A DNA stretch of 6,795 nt. Origin: a bacterium. Its GTDB lineage: Bacteria; Zixibacteria; MSB-5A5; GN15; FEB-12. The translations under genes were made by a program, and so were the position numbers. The notes beneath the pieces were generated by a model. It was not told the origin of the DNA, made no database searches, and worked only from the letters and a program-made list of their open reading frames with translations. The DNA is taken from the NCBI GenBank assembly GCA_030668045.1, contig DAOUUR010000133.1, positions 1 to 6,795 on the forward strand. The letters are read 5' to 3'. Each line of letters opens with the position of its first letter. The first letter of the stretch is position 1. Positions 1 through 6,007 of this stretch are shown piece after piece.

Positions 1-1464
1 AGTGACGGTGAGTTTGCAGATACTACGCTGATAACCATTGACGTGGTTGAAGCAGGCAATCAGACGCCGATTCTCAACCCCATTTCAGACTATACTGTTG
101 CTGAGGGCGATGAACTATCCTTCGAGGTCAATGGCTCCGATGTCGACGGTACAATACCTTTCTTTGCGGTCGATCCGCTTCCGACAGGCGCCAGCTTCTA
201 TGACAATACTTTTGGTACCGGAACATTCACATGGACGCCTGGTGCCACCGAGCATGGCGACTATTCGCTCTGGTTCTATGCTGTGGATCGTGACGATGCA
301 GCCCTTACCGATTCCCAGGCGGTTTTGATCACGGTTACCGACGTTAACTTCCCGCCCAATGTTTACCCCGATCCCTTCTTCCAGAACACTACTATATTCG
401 AGGGCGATACGCTCCTGTACCGCGTGAGGGGCGATGATCTGGACGGCGATTTCCCGCGGCTCGGAGTGCGGATGAGCACCGGAGCTATCGGCGATCCGCT
501 TGAGCCAAACATGGGTTTTATCGATTCCGCCAACGGCATCGGCCTGCTCGGGTTTATCCCGGACCACACCCAGGGCAACACAAATCCATCGAAATATTAT
601 CCTGTCTTCTATGTCATGGATGGAGTCGATACCACGATGATAGCTGAGTATCCGGGCGTTACGATCAATGTCTATTCCCGTAATTTCCCACCGGTTCTGA
701 CCTTTCAGTCCGGAACCGGCCCCTTCACACTTAATGAAGGTGACAACATCGGTTTCTGGGTGAAGGCGAGCGATATTGACGGTGTCCTGCCACCAACAAT
801 AAGCGCAGCAAATACGCCGGCCAACGCTGTCCTGTACGGAAGTGGCGACTCGGTTTATTTCGATTTTTCACCCGACTTTGCGCAGGCGGGTCAATATACG
901 GTCACCTTTACCGCAACTGATAATCAAGGCACACCGGTTGATCAGGATGTGGTGTTTGACGTTATCGAAATAGGAAATCAGCCTCCGGTTTTCACAACAA
1001 CCCTGGCCGACCCATACGATATTGCTGTGAATATCAATGAGACTTTTACGGTTGCTGCCACCGATCCAGAATCAGGGGCTGTTACTCTGACGGTATCCCC
1101 GATGGTGCCCAATGCTTTCTTTTCGGATTTCGGGGATGGCACCGGCGAGTACACGATTACGCCCGACAACCTGCAACTGGGCATGATCTATGAGGTTACG
1201 TTTGTGGCGACCGACTTGGCGATGGCGACCGACACGCTCATAACGAACCTGAGAGTAGTATCCGTGATGCGTGGTGACGCCGATTTTAGTTACTCCTACA
1301 GCATGAATGACATCGTGTTCCTGATTTCCTATCTATTCAGGGGTGGCCCTGAGCCGAGTATTATAGAAGCTGGGGATGTTGACAACTCTGGAACAATTGA
1401 CGTTTCAGACATCTCATACCTCGTCAACTATCTCTATCGCTCCGGCCCCAAGCCGCCGCAGTAA
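1..1464 (+). CDS. Large extracellular Ig-like/cadherin-like repeat protein with C-terminal dockerin-like domain (5'-partial)
   Basis: The frame is open from base 1 to the TAA at 1462-1464 (487 residues visible), so the true start lies upstream; the GTG at 43 is internal. Residues 1-17 are the last strand of a previous domain. Four Ig-like units of about 95-110 residues follow, each opened by a linker of the N-x-P/PP type (residues 20, 116, 228, 326). Unit 1 is a clear He_PIG/cadherin-like type, with LPTGASF (60-66), FTWTP (76-80) and a late AVD. Units 1-3 carry a DxDG motif (DVDG, DLDG, DIDG), a likely calcium site; unit 4 has DPESG instead. Residues 424-487 form a dockerin-like pair: GDADFSYSYSMND, where Ser replaces several acidic ligands, then a good loop D459-D470 (GDVDNSGTIDVSD) with helix SYLVNYLY and a proline-rich end. 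No catalytic motif is seen. The likely role is a cell-surface or secreted adhesive stalk, which is an inference. The signal peptide would be outside the window. Confidence 0.88.
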   Translation, partial: SDGEFADTTLITIDVVEAGNQTPILNPISDYTVAEGDELSFEVNGSDVDGTIPFFAVDPLPTGASFYDNTFGTGTFTWTPGATEHGDYSLWFYAVDRDDAALTDSQAVLITVTDVNFPPNVYPDPFFQNTTIFEGDTLLYRVRGDDLDGDFPRLGVRMSTGAIGDPLEPNMGFIDSANGIGLLGFIPDHTQGNTNPSKYYPVFYVMDGVDTTMIAEYPGVTINVYSRNFPPVLTFQSGTGPFTLNEGDNIGFWVKASDIDGVLPPTISAANTPANAVLYGSGDSVYFDFSPDFAQAGQYTVTFTATDNQGTPVDQDVVFDVIEIGNQPPVFTTTLADPYDIAVNINETFTVAATDPESGAVTLTVSPMVPNAFFSDFGDGTGEYTITPDNLQLGMIYEVTFVATDLAMATDTLITNLRVVSVMRGDADFSYSYSMNDIVFLISYLFRGGPEPSIIEAGDVDNSGTIDVSDISYLVNYLYRSGPKPPQ

Positions 1465-1493
1465 TTGCGCCAACTTACATTCTAACTTGACAC

Positions 1494-1523
1494 AAAAAAA
1501 ACCGCCCTTCGGGGCGGTTTTTT
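1494..1523 (+). terminator. Rho-independent terminator after gene 1
   Basis: A 6-bp GC stem, CCGCCC (1502-1507) with GGGCGG (1512-1517), closes a stable UUCG tetraloop and is followed by six Ts (1518-1523). Eight As (1494-1501) precede it, so the A/T tracts can extend the stem and the element could also stop transcription from the right. It lies 30 bp after the stop of gene 1 and nothing convergent is visible. Confidence 0.93.
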
Positions 1524-1526
1524 CGC

Positions 1527-1556
1527 TTGACGTGGGTATAGCTGCGGGGCTAAATT
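1527..1556 (+). promoter_or_regulatory. Candidate sigma70-type promoter P1 (distal) between genes 1 and 2
   Basis: TTGACG (1527-1532), an 18-bp spacer and TAAATT (1551-1556) give a fair housekeeping-type promoter directly after the gene 1 terminator. The octamer CGCTTGAC at its -35 (1524-1531) recurs 53 bp downstream at the -35 of the next candidate (1577-1584), which suggests a duplicated promoter unit. Consensus rules may differ in this lineage. Confidence 0.35.
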
Positions 1557-1579
1557 CTCTCTATATAGTGCAAAAACGC

Positions 1580-1608
1580 TTGACAAAACATAAGGATAAC
1601 CTTATATA
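1580..1608 (+). promoter_or_regulatory. Candidate strong sigma70-type promoter P2 with operator-like palindrome
   Basis: TTGACA (1580-1585), exactly 17 bp, then TATATA (1603-1608) inside a TA-rich run is the best promoter match in this gap. An inverted repeat, ATAAGG (1590-1595), ATAA, CCTTAT (1600-1605), fills the spacer and overlaps the -10, where a bound repressor would block polymerase. No gene starts close behind it; gene 2 begins about 445 bp downstream, so the transcript would have a long leader or encode something not recognised here. Confidence 0.5.
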
Positions 1609-1615
1609 TATATGT

Positions 1616-1955
1616 CTTTCGTGGGAAGAAGTGTGACTGATGCTTCGGTCGCATAGTAGGTTTGTTCGCAGAGTACATCATCAGTGGTGACTACACATGT
1701 CGAGTTTTGACCATACCCGACAAAGATATCTGCGATGACCTTCGCTGGAAAGACGTGTTTGGCAGACTCCATCAGGACGATTCTTCAACGCTCAGGATTG
1801 GATTTCTGACAACAAAACAAAGGACAGTAAACCTTCAATGTGGTGTGGTATTTTCACCAAGAAGGGAGGTGGATTCGTAGAGAAGAGTAACAGTGGCATG
1901 CGTTTCTGATTGCCCCATGTTTGAGTTTCGTTTGTGATGGTGTATCGGAACGCGA
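1616..1955. other. Intergenic stretch with no recognisable gene (possible long leader or untranslated RNA)
   Basis: About 340 bp between promoter candidate P2 and the proximal promoter of gene 2. It contains one small bulged hairpin, ACT-(G)-ATGC (1636-1643) with GCATAGT (1651-1657). A 16-codon ATG frame (1640-1690, rich in Arg and His) and a 72-codon TTG-started frame (1662-1880) are present, but neither has a convincing ribosome site or a recognisable protein. No known riboswitch, tRNA or IS end was recognised. Confidence 0.4.
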
Positions 1956-1983
1956 TTGCAAAAAATGAGATGTTAACTATGAT
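1956..1983 (+). promoter_or_regulatory. Candidate proximal promoter of gene 2
   Basis: TTGCAA (1956-1961), a 16-bp spacer and TATGAT (1978-1983) would start RNA near 1990 and give a leader of about 70 nt, a more usual length for gene 2 than one from the distal promoters. The -10 is good (5 of 6) and the -35 weak (4 of 6). Confidence 0.33.
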
Positions 1984-2034
1984 ATTGACTTATTTCCATT
2001 TCATATAGTGAGACAGGGAATAAGTTGGGAACTG

Positions 2035-2054
2035 TTTCAAAAACTTGAAAGGAG
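2035..2054 (+). promoter_or_regulatory. Ribosome binding site of gene 2 with abutting hairpin
   Basis: AAAGGAG (2048-2054) with a 6-nt gap to ATG 2061 fixes the start of gene 2. Immediately upstream, TTTCAA (2035-2040) and TTGAAA (2045-2050) form a perfect 6-bp stem around the loop AAAC. The right arm covers the AAA of the Shine-Dalgarno but leaves GGAG free. The stem is AT-rich and weak. Confidence 0.75.
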
Positions 2055-2060
2055 CGATAA

Positions 2061-5000
2061 ATGACGAGGAGAATTACTTTTCTTTTGATCCTCTCCTTGA
2101 CGCTTGTCGCCATCTTGGCGATGACGGCGTTAGCCGCCAAGGCACCGGTAACGAAAAAGAGTGAAATTGACCCGCGTGTCAATAAGGTGATGCAATATGT
2201 ATTGCCTTATCCTGATGAAAGTCAATCAGGTACGCAGGGCGTTACCGATAGTGATTCCAAGGGCTCTCTCGGACGGACGTCCACGGCGGACCCTATAGTA
2301 GGCAAATATGTTGGTAATACCTGGTGGGACGAGCAGCACCGGGGCTCGATGGGGCGTATGATCGACATTGGAACTGATGGTACCGGGTGGACCATGGTAC
2401 ATATGGCTTGGATGCGTCTGCCGGGTTGGGACTCTAAAACGGGTCGTAAGTACATGTATAACTATTATGATGCTTCTAGCGTTGCTACCGTAGCTACTCA
2501 GTCAGAAGTATCGTTAGAATGGTCTGGATATGTTGGTTGCCAGGCGATTGGTGACAACCGCGCAATGGTTGGTGGTCATGAGAGACCAATCACAACCTTC
2601 CAACCGCAGTTCTATTGGGACTCTGAACCTGCCGAGATGTTCTTCGGCGACCATATTAGTCGGGTTCCCGATTTGCTTGCTTCCTATGGTGGCACTTTCG
2701 GACAGGAGCCTATCTGGCCGAAATTCCGCTACCGCGAATATGCCACCGATACCGTGTTGCACGTGATCTCTCAAGTGTCGGCGGCAGGTGCCGGTGATGC
2801 TCAGGCCATTTACTATTTCCGTAAGGTTGGTGCGCTGGCTGCGGGCACATGGACTACCCCCCCATACGTTATTGACACCATCTATGATCTCTCTCACGAT
2901 GTTGCCGCCTCTACCACGACCAATAAGGTCGCCCTGGTGTGGACGGCTAATCTGGTTGGTGATAATGGTGCCGCCAATGCTGGTCTTTCCTACCCCAACT
3001 GTGCCATCAATTCCGGGGAAGCCGCATTTGTTCAGTTGGACAATGATATCTATTACGACATATCAACTGACAAGGGCGTCAATTGGACCGGTCGCAAGAA
3101 CATTACCTGTAATGTTGATGGCGAAGCTGGCTTCCGTCCTTATACAGATTTGTCGGCACTAATTACGACCGATGACAATCTTCATATCGTCTGGTCCGGT
3201 CGTACCTGGCCGGCCAACGCTTCCTCCGGTGGAACCATCGGCTACAACTGCCGTATCTTCCATTGGTCGGAAGATATTCCGGAGTTGCGTACAGTGCATA
3301 ATGCCGACTGGGATCAGACCGTCTGTAACGGTGGTGCCTGGCAGATGAACGTGGCCAAGATGACCGTCTCCGAATGTGCTGGCCGTCTGTACGTCATTTT
3401 CACGGCGTTTAATGACATTCCGAATGACGTCGAAAATGACTGTTCCCAGCGTGGTATAGATGGATCGGACGTATCGGGAGCGGCTAACGGCGAAATCTAC
3501 ATGTGCGTCTCTGGCGACAGTGGCCTCACATGGGATATTGCGCGTAACCTGACTAATACCCGTACACCTGGTTGTGACTCCGCCGCCGGTTCTGGTGGTC
3601 GTTGTGAGTCCGATCACTGGGCCTCAATGGTTCGCCTTGGTCGTGAAAATGTGAGCGGTGAAGTCTGGACCGGCGCTGATGTGATTGATGTCGGTACAGA
3701 GGCTTGGGGTCATGACAATGACTACTATCTTGACATGCAGTGGATCAACGATCCTCGTGCCGGTGGTGTTGTACAGGATGAAGGTGGCTGGGACCTGGCC
3801 GATGTACTCTGGGCACGTGTTGCCTGTGTACCGATCATTCCGTCTCCGAACCTGGTTTTCTTGCCGAGAGAGATCGCCTATCCTACGTACACGAAGGCCG
3901 ATGTGCAGCTTGATATAGATTTCGATATTGAGAACTCTGGAAACATGGCTCTAAACTATGTGCTTGCGGTCAACGAGATTAATGGACCCGAAGGCTGGCT
4001 GACTGTAAGCGGCGCTAATGGAGCAATTCCAGCCGGTGACGGCAACGTCGAGTTTGCTACAATCCATCTCAACACCCAAGGTGCATTTAGTCCAAAGGTC
4101 ACGTTTGTACCTACTATTGAACTTCTCGGAAATCTCGTGTTCACAGGTGACTTCCCGACCGCTCCGGATACTCTGCATATTGCGTGCTACATAGCTGATA
4201 CGCTGTATGTACCGACCTTTGATACCATCAGCACCGGTAGTTTCTCGCTTGCGGTAAACACGGTCGGTAACTATGGTTTACAGGGAATCGGTGAGGTGAA
4301 TCTGGACTGGTATGCGATCGATTGTGATCACGAAGACTCTGCTACGTATCCCATTCCTGGAACCTCCGATGTGTATCTATATGACGGTTCCACAATTCTG
4401 ACCCGTGTAGTCACCGCGGACGCGGCCGACACGGCTAACACTCTTGATACTATTGGTTCCTGGTCGATCTTCGGCGACGGCTTCCTCAGCGATGCGGGCA
4501 ACCGTCAAGTTACGGCGCATACTCCGGTGACGACCGTCGGTAACCACGACGAGTTCTACACAGGTGTGTACGGTACCAATGACACCGCGATCGTCTTCGA
4601 AAAGACTTTCTATGCCCCGGGTTCGGGTGATGACGCCTTTATCATTCAGTGTCTGAAGGTTTACTGCCCTGATACCCTGAGTTATTCGGGTCTGGCGATC
4701 GGTGAAGGTATTGACTGGGATATTCCCTCGGATTCCAGCTCCCGCAACACGTGTGGATTTGATGCTTCTCGTAACCTGTTCTACCAGATGGGTCATGAGT
4801 ACAACCAGTGGGATGATACTCTTGAGTGCATGGACAATAACCTGCGTGTCGGTGGTATCGCCTTCCTTGAGAAGTTCCACGCTACTGGCAAAGAGATAGC
4901 TCCTGATACTCTGACTATCTGGACAGCCTTGTCAACCACCTATAACGGTGGCCTGGGTGGAGTGCAGGGTAATATCGATGCGGCTATCACCTGGTACAAT

Positions 5001-5582
5001 GCCAATACTCCGGGAACGTTTGTTGCCAACAGCGACCAGTTTGTCGGCGCCTACGGCATGACGAACGATACTTTCGTTTACCCGAATGGCGGCTTTGTGG
5101 CAGCAGAGTTGCATGAGAACATGAACACGTTGCACGCAACCGACCAGTATGTCTGCTGGACTGAGACTCAAGACGAAGAAGATCTGCATACGGTCATGAC
5201 CTATGTCAATGATTTCAGCCTCCGTGGTGACGGAACTGACCACGATGAGGACGGTATCGGCGACTGGCACGACAACTGTAACAAGTGGAACCCCGATCAA
5301 GCCGACTCTAACGAGGACGGCGTGGGTGACGCGTGCGACGGTTGCTGTGTGGGCATCCGTGGTAATGCTAATGGTGATGAATTTGAGGACGTGAACGTTT
5401 CTGATATCACGTACTTGGTTGATTACCTCTTTGGCATTCCGCTTGGCCCAGCGCCTGAATGTAAGGAGGAAGGTAATGCCAATGGTGATGAAAACGATGA
5501 TGTTAACGTTTCGGACATCACCTATCTGGTTGATTACTCCTTCGGCATTCCGCTTGGCCCAGCGCCACCAGCGTGTCCGTAA
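2061..5582 (+). CDS. Secreted cysteine-rich beta-propeller-like protein with Ig-like, thrombospondin type 3-like and double dockerin-like C-terminus
   Basis: Complete, 1173 residues, ATG preceded by AAAGGAG. Residues 1-25 are a signal peptide (Arg-Arg, long hydrophobic core, ALA/A cleavage). Residues about 80-590 look like a BNR/Asp-box beta-propeller: Asp boxes at S335-W342 (STDKGVNW) and S484-W491 (SGDSGLTW), each followed by an N-(I/L)-T strand. No sialidase RIP motif or arginine triad is visible, so enzyme activity is not supported. From SPNLVF (595) to about 705 is an Ig-like unit of the FDIENSGN...GWLTVS...GAIPAG type. Residues about 710-1050 are beta-rich and unassigned. D1060-D1093 resembles thrombospondin type 3 repeats (DHDEDGIGD, NPDQADSNEDGVGDACD). 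Two dockerin-like units begin at G1101 and G1138. Cysteines are numerous throughout, which suggests a disulfide-stabilised extracellular protein. Function is unknown; binding or adhesion is an inference. It has its own terminator and no operon partner. Confidence 0.93.
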   Translation: MTRRITFLLILSLTLVAILAMTALAAKAPVTKKSEIDPRVNKVMQYVLPYPDESQSGTQGVTDSDSKGSLGRTSTADPIVGKYVGNTWWDEQHRGSMGRMIDIGTDGTGWTMVHMAWMRLPGWDSKTGRKYMYNYYDASSVATVATQSEVSLEWSGYVGCQAIGDNRAMVGGHERPITTFQPQFYWDSEPAEMFFGDHISRVPDLLASYGGTFGQEPIWPKFRYREYATDTVLHVISQVSAAGAGDAQAIYYFRKVGALAAGTWTTPPYVIDTIYDLSHDVAASTTTNKVALVWTANLVGDNGAANAGLSYPNCAINSGEAAFVQLDNDIYYDISTDKGVNWTGRKNITCNVDGEAGFRPYTDLSALITTDDNLHIVWSGRTWPANASSGGTIGYNCRIFHWSEDIPELRTVHNADWDQTVCNGGAWQMNVAKMTVSECAGRLYVIFTAFNDIPNDVENDCSQRGIDGSDVSGAANGEIYMCVSGDSGLTWDIARNLTNTRTPGCDSAAGSGGRCESDHWASMVRLGRENVSGEVWTGADVIDVGTEAWGHDNDYYLDMQWINDPRAGGVVQDEGGWDLADVLWARVACVPIIPSPNLVFLPREIAYPTYTKADVQLDIDFDIENSGNMALNYVLAVNEINGPEGWLTVSGANGAIPAGDGNVEFATIHLNTQGAFSPKVTFVPTIELLGNLVFTGDFPTAPDTLHIACYIADTLYVPTFDTISTGSFSLAVNTVGNYGLQGIGEVNLDWYAIDCDHEDSATYPIPGTSDVYLYDGSTILTRVVTADAADTANTLDTIGSWSIFGDGFLSDAGNRQVTAHTPVTTVGNHDEFYTGVYGTNDTAIVFEKTFYAPGSGDDAFIIQCLKVYCPDTLSYSGLAIGEGIDWDIPSDSSSRNTCGFDASRNLFYQMGHEYNQWDDTLECMDNNLRVGGIAFLEKFHATGKEIAPDTLTIWTALSTTYNGGLGGVQGNIDAAITWYNANTPGTFVANSDQFVGAYGMTNDTFVYPNGGFVAAELHENMNTLHATDQYVCWTETQDEEDLHTVMTYVNDFSLRGDGTDHDEDGIGDWHDNCNKWNPDQADSNEDGVGDACDGCCVGIRGNANGDEFEDVNVSDITYLVDYLFGIPLGPAPECKEEGNANGDENDDVNVSDITYLVDYSFGIPLGPAPPACP
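5361..5566 (+). repeat. Tandem duplication of the dockerin-like unit at the end of gene 2
   Basis: Unit 1 (5361-5456) and unit 2 (5472-5567) are offset by 111 bp and align over 32 codons with 80 of 96 bases and 29 of 32 residues identical. Most differences are silent third-base changes. The last 23 bases are identical (5433-5455 and 5544-5566, encoding GIPLGPAP). Each unit has a Ca-loop-like run (GNANGDE...VNVSD), a helix TYLVDYxF and a Gly/Pro tail. The pattern fits an internal duplication kept under protein-level selection. Confidence 0.9.
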
Positions 5583-5600
5583 GGTTGCTTTGAGGTAAAT

Positions 5601-5618
5601 GCTGTTTATTGAAACAGT
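5601..5618 (+). other. Small hairpin just after the gene 2 stop
   Basis: CTGTTT (5602-5607) and AAACAG (5612-5617) form a perfect 6-bp stem with loop ATTG, 19 bp after the stop codon. There is no T tract, so it is not a terminator by itself. It may protect the mRNA 3' end or be chance. Confidence 0.35.
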
Positions 5619-5651
5619 GTTAGCTTGAAGTAATTTAAGCTGGATAATATG

Positions 5652-5684
5652 AGCGACCGCCCCTTGTGGGCGGTCGCTTTCTTT
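5652..5684 (+). terminator. Strong Rho-independent terminator after gene 2
   Basis: AGCGACCGCCC (5652-5662) pairs perfectly with GGGCGGTCGCT (5668-5678), an 11-bp GC-rich stem with a 5-nt loop, and TTTCTTT follows (5678-5684). It lies 70 bp beyond the gene 2 stop and separates genes 2 and 3 into different transcripts. Confidence 0.94.
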
Positions 5685-5824
5685 GTGCCCGGCGGGCTGG
5701 ATTCCGAGAACTGATAATCTTCAGCAGCAGGCTTGGTACGCAATTACCTTAGGTGGCATCCCTGCAAGCTGCCGGCAACGACCCTCTCCCACGGACTTTT
5801 TTTCAATTTTAGCTCCTTTTTTGA
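5685..5824. other. Non-coding stretch with an imperfect GC-rich stem; identity unknown
   Basis: No gene is seen. GCA(g)GCTTG (5727-5735) pairs with CAAGCTGC (5765-5772), 8 bp with one bulged G, enclosing a small GGTA/TACC stem (5735-5738 and 5745-5748). GCAGG (5727-5731) could instead pair with CCTGC (5761-5765), so two exclusive folds exist. A C-rich single-stranded run and T7 (5797-5803) follow. I could not match it to any riboswitch or sRNA class I know. Confidence 0.3.
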
Positions 5825-5853
5825 TTGACTGCTCAGTAAGATATTTCTATTAT
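5825..5853 (+). promoter_or_regulatory. Probable sigma70-type promoter of gene 3
   Basis: TTGACT (5825-5830), exactly 17 bp, then TATTAT (5848-5853): 5 of 6 matches in each box with ideal spacing. Transcription would start near 5860, giving a leader of about 150 nt before the ATG of gene 3. Confidence 0.55.
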
Positions 5854-5858
5854 TAAGA

Positions 5859-5876
5859 ATACAGGAATATCTGTAT
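5859..5876. promoter_or_regulatory. Operator-like inverted repeat at the predicted gene 3 transcription start
   Basis: ATACAG (5859-5864), GAATAT, CTGTAT (5871-5876) is a perfect 6-6-6 dyad beginning 5 bp after the predicted -10. The position fits a repressor site that blocks initiation, or an RNA hairpin at the very 5' end of the transcript. No cognate regulator is encoded in the window. Confidence 0.4.
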
Positions 5877-5956
5877 CGACCAGGCATCGTACGGTTGTCT
5901 TCGGAATGTCCCGGTGGCAGGTAAGGTGTCTTAGTTTGTCGAAGTTTCTGTTGGTT

Positions 5957-5976
5957 TAGTATAGTATAGTATAGTA
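5957..5976 (+). repeat. Four tandem TAGTA pentanucleotides in the gene 3 leader
   Basis: TAGTA occurs four times head to tail, 31 bp before the gene 3 start codon. The junctions create three overlapping TATAGT hexamers (5960, 5965, 5970), each one base from a -10 consensus, and TTGTCG (5936-5941) lies 18 bp before the first. It could be a copy-number-variable spacer or a secondary promoter. Confidence 0.85.
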
Positions 5977-5996
5977 AATAGAATTCTAATTTGCAC

Positions 5997-6001
5997 GGAG
6001 G
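5997..6001 (+). promoter_or_regulatory. Ribosome binding site of gene 3
   Basis: GGAGG with a 6-nt gap to the ATG at 6008. This fixes the start, which is followed directly by a typical signal peptide. Confidence 0.85.
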
Positions 6002-6007
6002 CTCGCA

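Noticed and set aside
1603..1612. TATATATATA run as a slippage repeat
   Set aside because: Too short a dinucleotide run to be notable beyond its role as a likely -10 region.
1376..1636. 86-codon forward frame overlapping the end of gene 1
   Set aside because: It runs out of frame through the dockerin region and straight through the terminator, which fits a shadow of gene 1.
1640..1690. 16-codon Arg/His-rich frame as a leader peptide of an attenuator
   Set aside because: Only a poorly spaced GGAAG precedes it, there is no terminator/antiterminator pair behind it, and the downstream gene is not biosynthetic.
1662..1880. 72-codon forward frame starting with TTG in the gene 1-gene 2 gap
   Set aside because: No proper ribosome site, rare start codon, no recognisable protein features; most likely a chance frame.
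3060..3533. Gene 2 as an active sialidase because of its two Asp boxes
   Set aside because: Asp boxes are structural and occur in many propellers; no RIP-type motif or arginine triad was found.
115..5300. Several long reverse-strand open frames (for example 115-567, 3159-3617, 4377-4880, 4932-5300)
   Set aside because: They lie antisense inside genes 1 and 2 and lack ribosome sites and recognisable domains; the forward frames have signal peptide, repeats and dockerin ends.
1266..5582. A cellulosome locus on the strength of the dockerin-like ends
   Set aside because: No carbohydrate-active enzyme domain, scaffoldin or clear cohesin is visible; related bacteria often use such tails on non-cellulolytic proteins.
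2031..5618. 10-bp inverted repeat flanking gene 2 (ACTGTTTCAA at 2031-2040, TTGAAACAGT at 5609-5618) as mobile-element ends
   Set aside because: A 10-bp match between two gaps of several hundred bases is likely by chance; no target-site duplication or transposase is present, and each arm has a local hairpin partner.
5957..5976. TAGTA repeats as a CRISPR or replication iteron array
   Set aside because: The unit is 5 bp with no spacers, and no cas genes or replication initiator are present; it is a simple microsatellite.
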